A stretch of DNA of 64,000 bases from contig JBAKBP010007127.1 of the NCBI GenBank assembly GCA_037953745.1, forward strand, positions 39,020 to 103,019, given 5' to 3'. The position numbers were made by a program, and so were the translations under genes. Positions within the stretch are counted from its first letter, which is position 1, and every line of letters begins with the position of its first letter. This document shows, piece after piece, positions 52,243 through 63,895 of the stretch. The stretch is from Lithodes maja (taxonomy: Eukaryota; Arthropoda; Malacostraca; Decapoda; Lithodidae). Below the pieces are notes generated by a model. It did not search any database and was not told the origin of the DNA. It saw nothing but the letters and a program-made list of their open reading frames with translations.

Positions 52243-52630
52243 TTCGAGTTACCTGAGCTGGGAAAGGCTCGCCTCGCTCACCTAAAAACAACCTCGAAGC
52301 CAATGGAACTCGGCCGATGTCACTCCCGTGGTCAAGTTACCCCCATACCAACCGGGTTCCGCACATTAGACTCCTTAGTATGGTCATAGACAATGCCTGG
52401 CAACCCTGTTAGGCCTCAGAATCCAATGGGTCGTGGCCTATATTGTTTCCCGGATCGAATTACCCACCTACCAGCCATGTACTCACACTAAACTTTTTTG
52501 CGTGGGCAAGGGCAACGTCTTGAATCATTGCTAGCCCTTGAAGACCGTAAAGATCCGAACTTTGTTACTCCCCAGGTTGATTTACCCCCATACCAGCCAG
52601 GTCCTTCACCCTAGACTCCTTGGCTAGCTT
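52243..52630 (+). repeat. Tandem repeat with 122-123 bp period, about three diverged units
   Basis: TCAAGTTACCCCCATACCA at 52332, TCGAATTACCCACCTACCA at 52455 and TTGATTTACCCCCATACCA at 52577, each followed by AGCC or ACCGGGT..C and CACACTAGAC-like text. A shortened unit starts at 52243. Divergence is substantial. Confidence 0.65.
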
Positions 52631-52632
52631 AC

Positions 52633-54427
52633 TTTTATAGATATTTTGTTTTTCTTTTTGTCTATGTGAGTGAGGGAGACAAAAGGCAAAACTGCCTGTG
52701 ACAAGTGCTTCCCCCAGAGTTGAAAGAGTGACAATGCCAAAATAAAGGGACGTTAGAGCCAAAATGCCTGGACACTTTGAGTTTGAAGCAATTTATGTCA
52801 TAGGATGAGGGAAAGACTGATTCTGGGAAAGAGTTCCAGAGCTTAGCAGTTGAATGGAAGAAAGATTAAGAATAACGTTTCACTCATAGGTTGGAGAGTT
52901 GCACAGTTAGGGGTGCAATTGTGTTGCAAGACGGGTGCTACGTGCTCTACAAAGAGAGGGTGGTATATGCACTGAGAGAACTCTGAGGAACACTGATTAT
53001 TGTAATAGCGGTAGAATAGTGAGAGAGATGCAACATTGCGGCGAAAAGAGAGAGAGAGACTGCAGAAAATTGGTGAGTGGACGTGAGTTAATGAGATGGA
53101 AGGCTTTCTTTTCTACTTTGTCTAGAAGTGCTGTGTGAGAGGATCCTCCCCACACGTATGAATAATACTCAATACATGGATGCACGTATGTGCCTCTGTA
53201 CAGAGCAAGATGCTTTGCAGGGGTAAAGAACTCCGGAGGCGGTTGAGCACACCTAGCTTCTGGGAAGCTGTTTTAGCAAGAGTGGTAATATGCTTTTTCC
53301 AAGCGAGATCAGAAGAAAAAGAGACACCAAGAATATTAAGAGAAGATGAAGGGTAAATTTGTATGTTGTTGAAGAATAAGTCATAGTTTTCTGGTAGGGG
53401 GCGACGAGTAGACAGATGGAGAAATTGAATTTTGGAAGCAATGAAAGTAGCAAGGTTTTCTCTGCCCCAATTAGAGATAGTAGAGAGATCAGAAGATAGG
53501 TGCTCTATGGCTTCCTTACGTGAGTTTTGGAGTTCCTGCTGTGAGTGATGTTGTGGAAGGCTAGTTAAATAGTGTAATATACTGTAGAGTCGTCAGTATA
53601 TGAGTGAATGGGGCTGGAGGTGCAATTGAGAAGGTCGTTATGAATAATAGAAAGATAATTGGATATAGGACAGAACCCTGAGGAACACCGGAGTTGATAG
53701 GTTGAGGAAGTGAACGGTGGTTGTCCACAACTGCAGCTATGGAACAGCCGGAAAGGAAATTAGAGACAAAGGCACAGATGGAGGGATAGAAACCGTAGGA
53801 GGGTAGTTTGGAAATGAGGGATTTGTGCCAGACTCTATTCGAAGGCCTTCAATATGTCTAGCGCAACAGAAAAAGTCTCACCGAAGTTCCAAATGGAGGA
53901 TAACCATGAGGTAGCAAGATGAGAAAGAAGATCACCAGTAGAGCGACTCTTAAGGAAGCCATACTGGCGGTCTGAGAATTGGTAATGGGAAGATAAATGC
54001 TTAAGAAATTTTGAGGTAAGAATATTTTCAAAAACTTTAGAGATGCAAGAAATGAGAGCAGTTGGACGATAGCTGGAGGGTTGAGAGCGGTCACCCTTCT
54101 TTGGGACCGGTTGAATGAGAGCGAATTTGCAGCAAGAAGGGAAGACTTCAGAGGAGAGACAGACATGGAAGAGTTTGCCTATGCAGGGAGTCAGCACGGA
54201 AGCACAGTTATTTAGTACAACAGGAGGAACACTGTCTGATCCGTACGCCTTCTTAGTATTAAGCCTAGAGAGGGTGGAATGTACATCCTTAGAAGAGATT
54301 ATGATGTTAGACATAAGTAGGAGAGAAGAGGAAGGAGAGGGAGGAGTAGCACCGGAATTATCCAAAGTGGAGTTATTAGCGAAAGTGTTAGCGAAAAGTT
54401 CAGCTTTGTCAGACGAAGAAGTGACGG

Positions 54428-54428
<1 letters not shown>
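52633..54428 (-). pseudogene. Jockey-like LINE copy, RT with several frameshifts
   Basis: Minus strand. Near 54365-53835 the RT N-terminal region reads TKKAYGSDSVPP, KKGDRSQPSSYRPTAL and RQYGFLKSRSTGDLL; the C-terminal tail at 53185-52997 reads HPCIEYYSYVWGG. The 3' end is like that of 11877-13038 (TCTATGTGAGTGAGGGAG on the plus strand). Frameshifts in the palm and an inverted duplication at the 5' side (54215-54768) make it inactive. Confidence 0.8.
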
Positions 54429-54468
<40 letters not shown>

Positions 54469-54471
54469 CGG

Positions 54472-54555
<84 letters not shown>

Positions 54556-54768
54556 CCGTCACTTCTTCGTCTGACAAAGCTGAACTTTTCGCTAACACTT
54601 TCGCTAATAACTCCACTTTGGATAATTCCGGTGCTACGCCTCCCTCTCCTTCCTCTTCTCTCCTACTTATGTCTAACATCATAATCTCTTCTAAGGATGT
54701 ACATTCCACCCTCTCTAGGCTTAATACTAAGAAGGCGTACGGATCAGACAGTGTTCCTCCTGTTGTAC
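54215..54768. repeat. Near-perfect inverted repeat, arms about 220 bp, around (TA)n
   Basis: The left arm (54215 to about 54440) begins GTACAACAGGAGGAACACTG; the right arm (about 54546-54768) is its reverse complement, ending CAGTGTTCCTCCTGTTGTAC. One mismatch was noticed (GGAGGAGTAGC against GGAGGCGTAGC). GTGACGGTATATATAATAT is repeated at 54421 and 54466 next to the (TA)n centre. The arms are LINE RT sequence, so a LINE piece has been duplicated head to head. Confidence 0.9.
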
Positions 54769-54890
<122 letters not shown>

Positions 54891-55338
54891 GTTATTGAAT
54901 CACCAAGTAATATATGTTGATAATAATTCTGTTTGTTTTAGTCAAAGCAGAGTACATAATATAATAATAATTAGATCTGTGAAATACCCAGGCCACCAGC
55001 ACCACCTTCATGTGTTTGTCAGCCTGCCGTAAAAGTGCCTTGGGGATTGTTATAATAACGCTCGGTAAATGTCCGGTCAAACAGTGCATGAACAGTAAAT
55101 ATCAATTGTGTTAACCGGATTGGCCAGGAAAGCCGCGATTCTTACTGTATTTCGTTATTTCCGCCTCACTTAATGTGTTTGTGGCGAGGGAGGCGGAGTG
55201 GAAATGGTCGAGGTGTTTGGGTTATAAGGCTGGGAAGGTAGGCGGGGGAAATTATGTACATCCTTAATCTAATATGTACAATTGTGTAATTGATCGGGAA
55301 CTTCCGATATTCAGGTGAGAAGATTAGTTAATTTATCA

Positions 55339-55423
<85 letters not shown>

Positions 55424-55507
55424 CATTTTATATATAAATATACAGTATATATATATATATATATATAGCCTATTTTTTAAACATCGTTCTCAACAATAAT
55501 AACCTCC
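54891..55507. other. Intergenic with long (CA)n and (TA)n
   Basis: 54891-55340 has no supported feature; (CA)n runs 55342-55396 and (TA)n 55397-55467. Confidence 0.6.
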
Positions 55508-55615
55508 AAAATTAAATTGATGAAAGCATGTGATCCTGCCAGGATTCGATCCCAGGATATCACATACAAAACTTACATGCTCTAACCATTATACCATCAA
55601 GACTAGTACATCAAG
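55508..55615 (-). mobile_element. tRNA-derived SINE (family 1), diverged copy
   Basis: Minus strand: GTCTTGATGGTATAATGGTT (A-box region) and CCTGGGATCGAATCCTGGC (B box at about 55545-55556), with tail CACATGCTTTCATCAATTTA. Diverged from 35640-35812. Confidence 0.6.
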
Positions 55616-56269
55616 TACTCATAACATCTCAAATATGTATATAGATAATTTTTTGTATTATTATTTATATTATTTATCTTATTATTATTATTATTATTTT
55701 TATTTTTATTGTTATTACTTATTATACACACACACACAAACACACACACTTTTTCCACATGTATATTGATGTATTTGCATGGTAGTATATACTGTATTTA
55801 CCAAGGATTGCACATAACCCAATGACTGGTAGCACATAATGTTGTTCCATGATCTAGTGTTGTAATAGTGTGGCCAAGCAAGGTGTCGGGTGGTGGGAAA
55901 CAGCTTCACCTCACTCCTAAATGTTCAGGTCTGTTTTCGTCAAGGATTTTTACTCGAGGGGTTGTGGTAATTGTTTTATAAGCTTGTCAGTATTGGTCCT
56001 AGAAATTTATTGTCGTTATATTTAGTTAATTTTTCAAAAACAATTTGGTTTGGTAATGAATTTCTTTGCGATTCCTTAATACTTGACATTTTGATTTTGG
56101 CAGAATTGTTTTTAGAAATTATCTAGCCGTATTAAAAAAAGTAGCAAATGAAATAAGAAACTCTCATTCACCATTTATGTACTGAATAATAAAATTACTT
56201 TGAGCAAATTATAATTATTGTGGAAGTAAAATATAAAAAAGGACAACAAAAGGAGTATCCTGAGGCGCA
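55616..56269. other. Intergenic, AT-rich with (TTA)n
   Basis: TTATTATTATTATTTTT at about 55676-55720 and (CA)n at 55726-55748. No gene supported. Confidence 0.5.
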
Positions 56270-56942
56270 GCCAATCAGGAAGCTGCCTTTGGTTTGGGAG
56301 ACAAAAAGTGATTGAATCTGTTGATGCCACTGTGCAACGTGCTGATTGGCCGAAGCCTACCACCTCTTGCTCGCAACCTGCATGCTGCACCGACCACTTT
56401 AACTCGGGATATTTCGACAACCAGAATGTCTTCCATGGTGGTTGACGAAAAACGGGCGTTTCCAAAAGACCTGGGTGCAACTGACCAATCACCGTGCAGT
56501 GCAACTGCCAGTGCCACCTAGAATTTCTCGGCAGGACCAGAGAAGGCACACTCGGTCACCAGGACCAGCCCAGGATACAACCCAAAAGAAGGTCCGGTTG
56601 ACAATTACCCGGCTCCTATATTCGGAGGCTGCAAAATCCAGTTGTGGAGCAGCAACAAGAGGTGCATTTTGCTGTCGCACTTACATAGAGAAGTGGCCCT
56701 GTTTCCTTGATTTTCAGTTTCTAAAAAACTTTTTCATTGTACTCACACTTTCCCTCAATCAATGCACTAAGCATTCCGATATTAGTATGAGTAGCAATTC
56801 TGGAAACATCTAGCAACAAGTGGGGCGGGTTGGTGCAGCCAACTCAGCTGATACTACCAGAACATATATGTACGTCGGCCGCAGTATAATACCTCTTTTT
56901 ACATAGGACGTATAATTACGTCGGCCGCAGTGAAAGGGTTAA
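56270..56942 (+). mobile_element. Possible remnant of a TTAA-targeting element with a THAP-like piece
   Basis: The right boundary reads CGTCGGCCGCAGTGAAAGGG then TTAA at 56939-56942, the style of a piggyBac-type terminus (reverse complement CCCTTTCACTGCGGCC). ACGTCGGCCGCAGT is also present at 56873. No matching left end was found. Upstream, GC content rises and one plus frame reads RADWPKPTTSC then CCTDHFNSGYFDN, resembling the W...C..HF...F core of a THAP zinc finger, followed by a TGA. This is weak: one partial motif with broken frames. Confidence 0.35.
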
Positions 56943-57120
56943 TGAAAGAATAGTAGGTTATAAAACTAAGGTTTTTGGTAACAGGCATTAATACAGGTAA
57001 TCATACTAAGCCTTGTACATATTGTATTAATGAAAGAATAGTAGAATATAAACCATAACCTTTTCTTTGGTTACAGGCATCAATACAGGTACCGGTAATC
57101 ATACCTAGCCTTATCAAATT
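56939..57120 (+). repeat. Tandem duplication of about 90 bp
   Basis: TTAATGAAAGAATAGTAG begins each unit (56939 and 57026), and both contain GGTTACAGGCAT(T/C)AATACAGG and AATCATAC(T/C)(A)AGCCTT. The second unit has CCGG-containing insertions. Confidence 0.7.
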
Positions 57121-57544
57121 TTAATTCCTTAGTCATAATAAGTTGTAGTATGATAAAATGACTACCGGTATGTGTTTAGTTAGTTATAAGTAGTATAGAG
57201 TATTCATGGAAAAGTGTTAGTACATCTGCTTTTGGGATGATTAAGTGATTAGCCCTTTAGGATTTTGTTATTTATTTTATGAAGTAATCTGCTGCAGAAA
57301 TTAATGTTTGCTGTTTTGGGTCTGACGATCGCTTCTTCGGGTTTTACGGTTTATCTGCAGCTATATTTTGAATAGTCTATTAAATAGCTACCTCTAATTG
57401 GAGTAACATTCAAAGTGTAGTTCTGTGCTACCCGTAGGAATTATTCATACTTTCATAGTTTACAGATTTTTAATTTTTGCAGTGGAGTTGTCCAAACCGA
57501 GAACCATGCATTGCCCAAGATATAGATTATCTATCTATCTATAT
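57121..57544. other. Intergenic, nothing recognised
   Basis: AT-rich sequence with no supported frame or repeat apart from ACCGGTA-type short motifs. Confidence 0.5.
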
Positions 57545-58961
57545 GCTCAGGCCCAATCCCCATTTTGGGGGTAGCCGACTCAAGACAGAGCAAGAACAGG
57601 GAAAACACAAAAACAACATAAAACAAAAAATAAACACAGATAAAAAACACAAACTCACACACATCCAGGTCACCCAGGAGAAGACCCAGAGACCAGGGTT
57701 ACCAAGGTCGCTCCAGCACTCCCCCGGCCCCTGACCACCTGGAGAGGTTCCGATCTCGGCAGGCAGACATGCAGCGGAGCCAAAGCCACAAGCCCTCCCA
57801 CCACACTTCCAGGCACACCCTTCATATTAATCGTCACCCCGGGCCAGGCGCCTGATGGACTATTATCTAGTCGAACTTGCGCCCGACCCCTTACTCCAAA
57901 TGACCACGTGTTCACTCAACTATTCACAAGCATTCTCCATTCACTCCTGTCCACCACCACTTCCCCTGCCTGATCTATAGTCATTCCTCTATCATCCAAA
58001 GCCTTTCTTACACAGTCTCTCCATCTCAATGGGGGTCTTCCTGCCCTTCTATCTCCCCTTGTACCTGACTCACATATTCTCTTTGTAAGCCTTTCATCTC
58101 CCATTCGTTCAACATGACCATACCAGCTCAGCACCCTTCTGTCCACTCTGGCTGACAAATGTTCCTGCTGCCCCACTCTCCTACGTATCTCTTCATTCCT
58201 CAATCTGTCTCTACGAGTAACTCCACACATACTCCTCAAGCAGCTCATCTCCATCACATCCAGCCCTCTTTTCTCCTTTTTCTTCAGAGCCCATGTCTCA
58301 GCCCCATACATCACTGTTGGCACAACAATTCCTTGATACAGTGCACTTTTTACTTTCACTCCGAGATTTCTCGTCTTCCACATACTTCCCATTGCTCCGA
58401 AAACCTTCCTTCCTTCACACACTCTCTGTTTTACCTCCACTTCCATACCTCCACTCCTGCTTATCGTTCCTCCTAGATATTTAAACACTCTACTTGTTCC
58501 AATATTTCCCCATCCAGCCTCACATCTAGATTCACCCTATACTCTCCCCTATTACACACCATTACTTTACTTTTATTGACGTTCACCTTCAGTTTCCTCC
58601 TTCCACAAACCACACCAAACTCTTTGACTACCCGCTGCAGTTTCTCATCAGAATCCGCCACCAATGCTGTGTCATCAGCGAACAGCAACTGATTCAACTC
58701 CCACTCTCTACCATTCTTTCCTACTAAACCCAATCCTCTTCCCATAGTTCTCCTTTTCACCTCCCTCACCACACCATCCATAAACATATTAAACAGCCAT
58801 GGTGACATTACACAACCCTGTCGCAAACCTACCTTTACCTCAAACCATTCACTCAACTCACCATTTCCTACTCTCACACATGCTCTGCTCCCTTCATAAA
58901 AACTCTTAACTGCTTCTAACAAATTTCCTCCTATTTCATAAATCCTTAACACCTTCCACAT
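57545..58961 (-). pseudogene. RTE-like LINE copy 2: RT palm, thumb and tail with one frameshift
   Basis: Minus strand from 58961: SFYEGSRACVRV, GLRQGCVMSPWLF, LLFADDTALVADS (catalytic FADD), then a frameshift at about 58480-58490, then MFKYLGGTI, YGAETWALKK, RRVLSWYGHVERM and RRAGRPPLRWRDC, ending near 57916. The 3' segment (57560-57910) is shared with 29480-29860 and ends in ATAGATAGATA-like repeats near 57530, as in RTE-type elements. It starts mid-RT, so it is 5'-truncated; endonuclease absent. Confidence 0.82.
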
Positions 58962-59385
58962 TATATATATAGATATATACAGATATAGATTATGGAAAGT
59001 GTTAATTTGTACAGGAACAAATATTAAATTTAAAACATTATTGTTTACGATTGGCTGTCATTGGTCCACTAGATATGTAGAAATAATACTACAATTATTG
59101 TTATTATTTTATTTTTCAAACGTGATCTTGACTACTAAGATTACGTAAGGGTAAACTGCTTAATTATCATTTGCAATTTTTGTTACGTGGGTGATTATCA
59201 ATAGTCAGTTTTGTGTTTAGACATTATACTTGATTATTTTATGATTACGAGTGTCAGTTTATGTTAAATAAATAGTTTGTGATTGTAAAATGGTGGTGAC
59301 CATTGTTTGTCACCACTACAGTATATAGGCGTATGTATACATTGTTATATATACCGGTATATATATATATATATATATATTGTTT
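58962..59385. other. AT-rich intergenic
   Basis: (TA)n-like tracts at 58964-58990 and 59347-59380; nothing else supported. Confidence 0.5.
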
Positions 59386-59737
59386 TTCTATGTGAGTGAG
59401 GGAGACAAAATGCAGAACTGCCTGTATCGAGTGCCTCCCCCAGAGTTGAAAGAGTGACAGGGCCAAAATCAAGGGTCGTTCGAGCCAAAATACCTGGACA
59501 CATAGAGTTTGAAGCAATTTAAGTCATAGGAAGAGGGAAAGACTGATTCTGGGAGAGAGTTCCAGAGTTCAGCAGTTGAATAGAAGAAAGTCTGAAAATA
59601 CCGTTTCACTCTTGGCTTGGAGAGTTGCACAGAGTAGGGATGGGATTGTGTTGCAAGACGGGTACTACGGTACCCTACGTAGAGGAGGTGGTATACACTG
59701 GGAAAGCTCTGAGGAACTGATTATTGTAGTAGCGATA

Positions 59738-59745
<8 letters not shown>
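59386..59745 (-). pseudogene. Jockey-like LINE 3' end, 5'-truncated at (TA)n
   Basis: Colinear with 11905-12265: TCTATGTGAGTGAGGGAG, ACTGATTCTGGGAGAGAGTT, GGAGGTGGTATACACTGGGA (plus strand), ending at TAGCGATAGAA where (TA)n 59745-59797 begins. Encodes only the last part of the RT tail. Confidence 0.78.
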
Positions 59746-59796
<51 letters not shown>

Positions 59797-59797
59797 A

Positions 59798-61113
59798 AAT
59801 CTTTAACTAGGCACTGTGGTTGGCTGTGTGGCATACTTTGTGTGCGTAAGATAAATGCGGAAAGGTATTGGATTACTTTTGATTTATGCCAAAGAACACT
59901 GTAGGATATGTTGACACATTTCTTTTAGTTTTTATTAATTTAATTTATCTACATGGAATATATATATTCAGTTTTGGATACAGGTGTTCTGTCTAAATAC
60001 AACAGACTGATAGTGCTTTAGACAGCCAGTATTTGCTTTGAACTTTATAAATAAATAATAAAACAAGACTACGAAAACTTACTTTATTATTGTAATTACA
60101 CACCTGTTAGTTACCCTACTCTACGATAATAATGGCTTATAACTAAACGTAATTGGTGTATTTGAACTCTTAGTAATATGGCTGATTATATATTCTATTT
60201 TTAGTAATACGAGACGAATTTATAATGCTTAAGAAGGACATCTATCAAACAAAAGGGTAAATTTGATCTTATTTGACCACTTGACTTTCTACATACCCTT
60301 TATGTAATTATAAATCGTCAAATAATAATCATAATAACAAGAACAAATTTATCATCGCTTATTAGAAGTGATAAGTACCAATAGATAAACTTTTAAATAA
60401 TATCGATAATATCCTATAAGGTACCGGTAATCTTGCATTAATATGAAAAAATACATTGTCTGTTACAAAATTGTTGGTGTGAAGTTCAGGCGAGGTAGTG
60501 CTTGAAAAATTTTCCCCACGATAAATAGATTACTCGAAGCTCTACCAATAGCTATTTTTTCAGGCAGGGCAGAATATTGTGTTAAAAATGGACGGTGGTT
60601 GAGGCTGGTTCACGACGCGATGTAAGAATTGCACAAGCCTCGTTATTCTTATATTGGGAGGCTGATCTAATTTGGTATTTCTGAAAGCACGTTATTTGAA
60701 AGCAGTACAAATATTAAGTACCGGTACTAGCTATTTGTTATTTGTATTAGATTTTAGATTTTATTTTACCTGTGGGTATAAAATTATGTTATTCCGCTCT
60801 AGACGAAAATTGAATGGTAAACTGCATGCTGTTTTGTAGCTAAGCTCTGATGAGGAATATCACTTTGAGTATATTGAATATATATATTTCAACGTATTTG
60901 TTATTACTTCATTTTATTGTTAGTGATATTTTTACATCATGTGTAAATTCACATACATTTATTTATATACAAATGGCTCACGGGTAGCCTATATGATTAT
61001 GTAATATCTGTTGATGTAATATTCATTATATGGCATCTGTAAATATACGTCTATATTCTTCCAGTTGTTAATTAGGATTGTATAATCATTCCCACTCTCG
61101 CACTCTCTCTCTC

Positions 61114-61160
<47 letters not shown>

Positions 61161-61426
61161 GTATAGTATAAGGTGTTGCAAATTCAACCCGACAAAATTA
61201 TCATGACTATGGATAGATAATGCGAACAGTAAAATATCTATCATATCCAGTGAATCAGCAAATACATAGATAGATTGATAGACAGATTTCGTTGAAATAC
61301 TATTTAGTTGTATGTGTTAAAATAATGTGTTATCTAAGAAGTTTTAGTGGAAATTAAGTGTGTTAAGTGTGTAAGTGTGATCGGATGGAGTATTACTAAT
61401 ATATGCAAAAACAAACAGTGGGATAC
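59798..61426. other. AT-rich intergenic, no gene supported
   Basis: About 1.6 kb with no convincing frame or terminal repeat. (CT)n/(TA)n lies at 61098-61157; several short ACCGGTAC-like motifs occur. Confidence 0.55.
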
Positions 61427-61830
61427 GAGTAGCCCAGGCCAACACGACAAAGCTTCACTAACACCGTTTACCCTACACTAATACGGTAGGACAGACAGTA
61501 CGGCAAAGCTTTACTAACACCGTGTAGCTTAAAACAACACGATACAACACACGCCATGCTAAAGGTTCAATAACACAATAACACCGTGTAGCCCAGGCCA
61601 ACACGGTACGAAAGACAACACGGCAAAGGAACCCTGACACCGTGTATCCTAGAGCAACACGGCAGGACTGACAACACGACAAATCTTTACTGACACGGTG
61701 TAGTCTAGGCCAACATGCCAAATCAAACAACACGGTAAAGCTTCACTGACATACAGCAAAGCTTTACTGACACCGTGTAATCTAGACCAACACGGCAGAA
61801 CAAACAACACGGCAAAGCTTCACTGACAAC
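61427..61830 (+). repeat. Diverged tandem repeat of about 58 bp, roughly seven units
   Basis: Units contain ACACCGTGTAGCCTAGGCCA, ACACGGTAGGACAGACAACA and CGGCAAAGCTTCACTGAC. ACACCGTG and ACACGG form short inverted repeats within each unit. Minus-strand frames across it are artefacts. Confidence 0.75.
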
Positions 61831-61865
61831 AGGAACAAGGAGCCTAGCACCACTTGGCACGGAAA

Positions 61866-61975
61866 ACCAGGTAGTGGAGTGGTTAGAGTGCGCTGTACAT
61901 CAGCCTAGCGAAGGTCAGCCTGCAGTGTGGCAGAGGATTGAATCCTACAGATCCGGTCGAGTTTGTGGGGTGGAT
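61866..61975 (+). repeat. tRNA-like SINE head candidate
   Basis: GTAGTGGAGTGGTTAGAGTG matches a pol III A box and AGAGGATTGAATCCTACAG a B box, about 45 bp apart. No full tRNA fold or CCA-adjacent stem was found. Confidence 0.45.
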
Positions 61976-62219
61976 TCTCACATGTTAAAGCCTAGTCCAC
62001 AACAAAAACAAGCAACCAAAACCATAGCACTGTCACTACTACACCAGTCTTCCGTGTTCCTCACTGTCCCGTGTTCCTGTCCAAACCCTTGAGACAGATC
62101 CACCTAGCCATCATCACTCTTCTGCTCTTCCACTGGACAGCAGCAACAATTGACAGCAGACACGGCCACACCACTTCCAGAACCCACACACTTAAAACAG
62201 GTTAGACATGAACACGGGC

Positions 62220-62610
62220 TACAGGCTGGGGGGCAATACTGACAAGGGGGCACTGGCAGGGTGCTAATTGGCAGGACAGTGCCAGGAAGGTACTAACTGA
62301 AGACTATTTGATAGGATAAATACAAGCATACATAAAGTACATAAACATAGATAAAGATATAGGAACCATATACGTTGTATACGTTAGTGATAATGGGCAA
62401 ATCGACAAGGACATTGACTACATACATGCATACATACTGTATACATGCACAAATATAAGAATCATATACATTTGTGACAGGGGGCTAGATGACAAGACAG
62501 TGCATCGAGGATGTTAACTGGAGACTATTTGATGGGATACATGCATACATATACTGTATACAGTACATACATAGATATATAGGAACCATACACGTTTGGT
62601 AACACAAACG
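62220..62610 (+). repeat. Diverged direct duplication of about 240 bp
   Basis: ACAGTGCCAGGAAGGTACTAACTG...AGACTATTTGATAGGATA at 62275-62325 parallels ACAGTGCATCGAGGATGTTAACTG...AGACTATTTGATGGGATA at 62497-62540, both followed by ATAC(A/T)..ATACATA and ATAGGAACCATA(T/C)ACG. Confidence 0.6.
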
Positions 62611-62875
62611 TTTTGACAAAACACTAAACAGTGACAAAAGGTTTTTCTAATTTATGAATAAACGACAAGAAAGTGAAAATACTTCAGTCTAAAATTCATA
62701 ACGGGTTCATGTAATTACATACATGTTAATAGTTGTGTAGGTTAAAATGTCCACAAACATGTTGACATTACTTAAAATTTCTTGAATTATCCAATAATAA
62801 CAAACTAAGTGGTGTGTGTCTCTTATTGTGTGTATGTGTTTAGTAGAGAGCGAGAGCGAGAGCAGGCACCAGTAG

Positions 62876-62905
62876 AGGGAGGGGGGGGGGGGGGGGGGGG
62901 GGCGG
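62876..62905 (+). repeat. Poly(G) tract
   Basis: Over 20 consecutive G residues; length may be unreliable in the assembly. Confidence 0.85.
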
Positions 62906-63039
62906 AGGGTAGCAGCGAGCCCCTTTGAACCCAACACAAGTTTGTTTATGTTGCTGAACTAGTCACATGCCGAAGATGCCTCGCCCTCCGCTCCCTCCCC
63001 ACTTTACCATCTTGTGTGGCCCTCTCCTAGCTCCCCAAT

Positions 63040-63895
63040 CTCCCCCAGTAGCACCCCAGTATCTGACCAGTTTACCCCAGTATCTGACCAGTTTCTCCCA
63101 GTATCTGACCAGTTTACCCAGTTTCACCCCAGTCTCCCCCAGGTTTACCCCAGTTTCACCCCAGTCTCTCCCATTATCTGACCAGTTTACCCCAATCTCC
63201 CCCAGTTTACCCCCTGTCATCCCCCCCTGTCATCCCCAACACTACCATGTATCCACAGGGTTAGATTCGTCCCCCTCTGCTCCTTCCCCACTTTATAATC
63301 CTGTACGACCTTTACCTACCTCCCCCGTCACACCCATGTATACGACGATCTTCCTGTCTCCCCAACAGTGCCTACCCAGTCTCACCAGTGGCACCCCCAG
63401 TTCCCCAGGATCACTCAATATCCCCCATTAACATCCCAGTTTCCCTCAATACCACCATCCCCAGTCTCCCCCAGAATCACCCCAGGTTCACCCAATATAA
63501 CCCAGTAACACCCCAGTCTCCCCAAAAGTCTTCCAGGTTTCGGCCAACTATCCCCAGTGCCATCCCAGACTCCCCAGTAACATTCTAGTTACTGAATGCT
63601 CCCGATGTCTTCCCCAGTACCACCTCCGACTCCACCAGTTCCATCTCATTCTCCCCAGCGCTGCCCCAAATTATCCAGCACCCACCCCAGACTCACCCAG
63701 CACCACCCCAGACTCAACCAGTACCACCCCATACTCCCCATTGCCACCCTAGACTCCCCGAATGCAACCCCAGACTTCCCAGTACCATTCCAGACTTTCC
63801 CAGTACCACCCCAGACTCGCTAAGCATCACCCCAGGGCCACCCCAGTACCAACCCGTACAATAGCACCCCAGACTCCCCCGTAACATGTTAGTCA
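63040..63895 (-). repeat. C-rich CCAG-type minisatellite (G-rich on the minus strand)
   Basis: Two blocks. 63050-63235 has about five units of CAGTATCTGACCAGTTTACC with CCCAGTTTCACCCCAGT spacers. 63365-63895 has looser units built from CCCCAGACTCCCCAGTACCA. Long Pro/Ser/Thr frames on the plus strand and Gly/Trp frames on the minus strand follow from the repeat and lack conserved motifs. Confidence 0.75.

Noticed and set aside
56175..56549. Minus-strand frame of about 124 codons as a gene
   Set aside because: No motif, ends in low complexity, and overlaps the opposite-strand THAP-like piece, which fits better.
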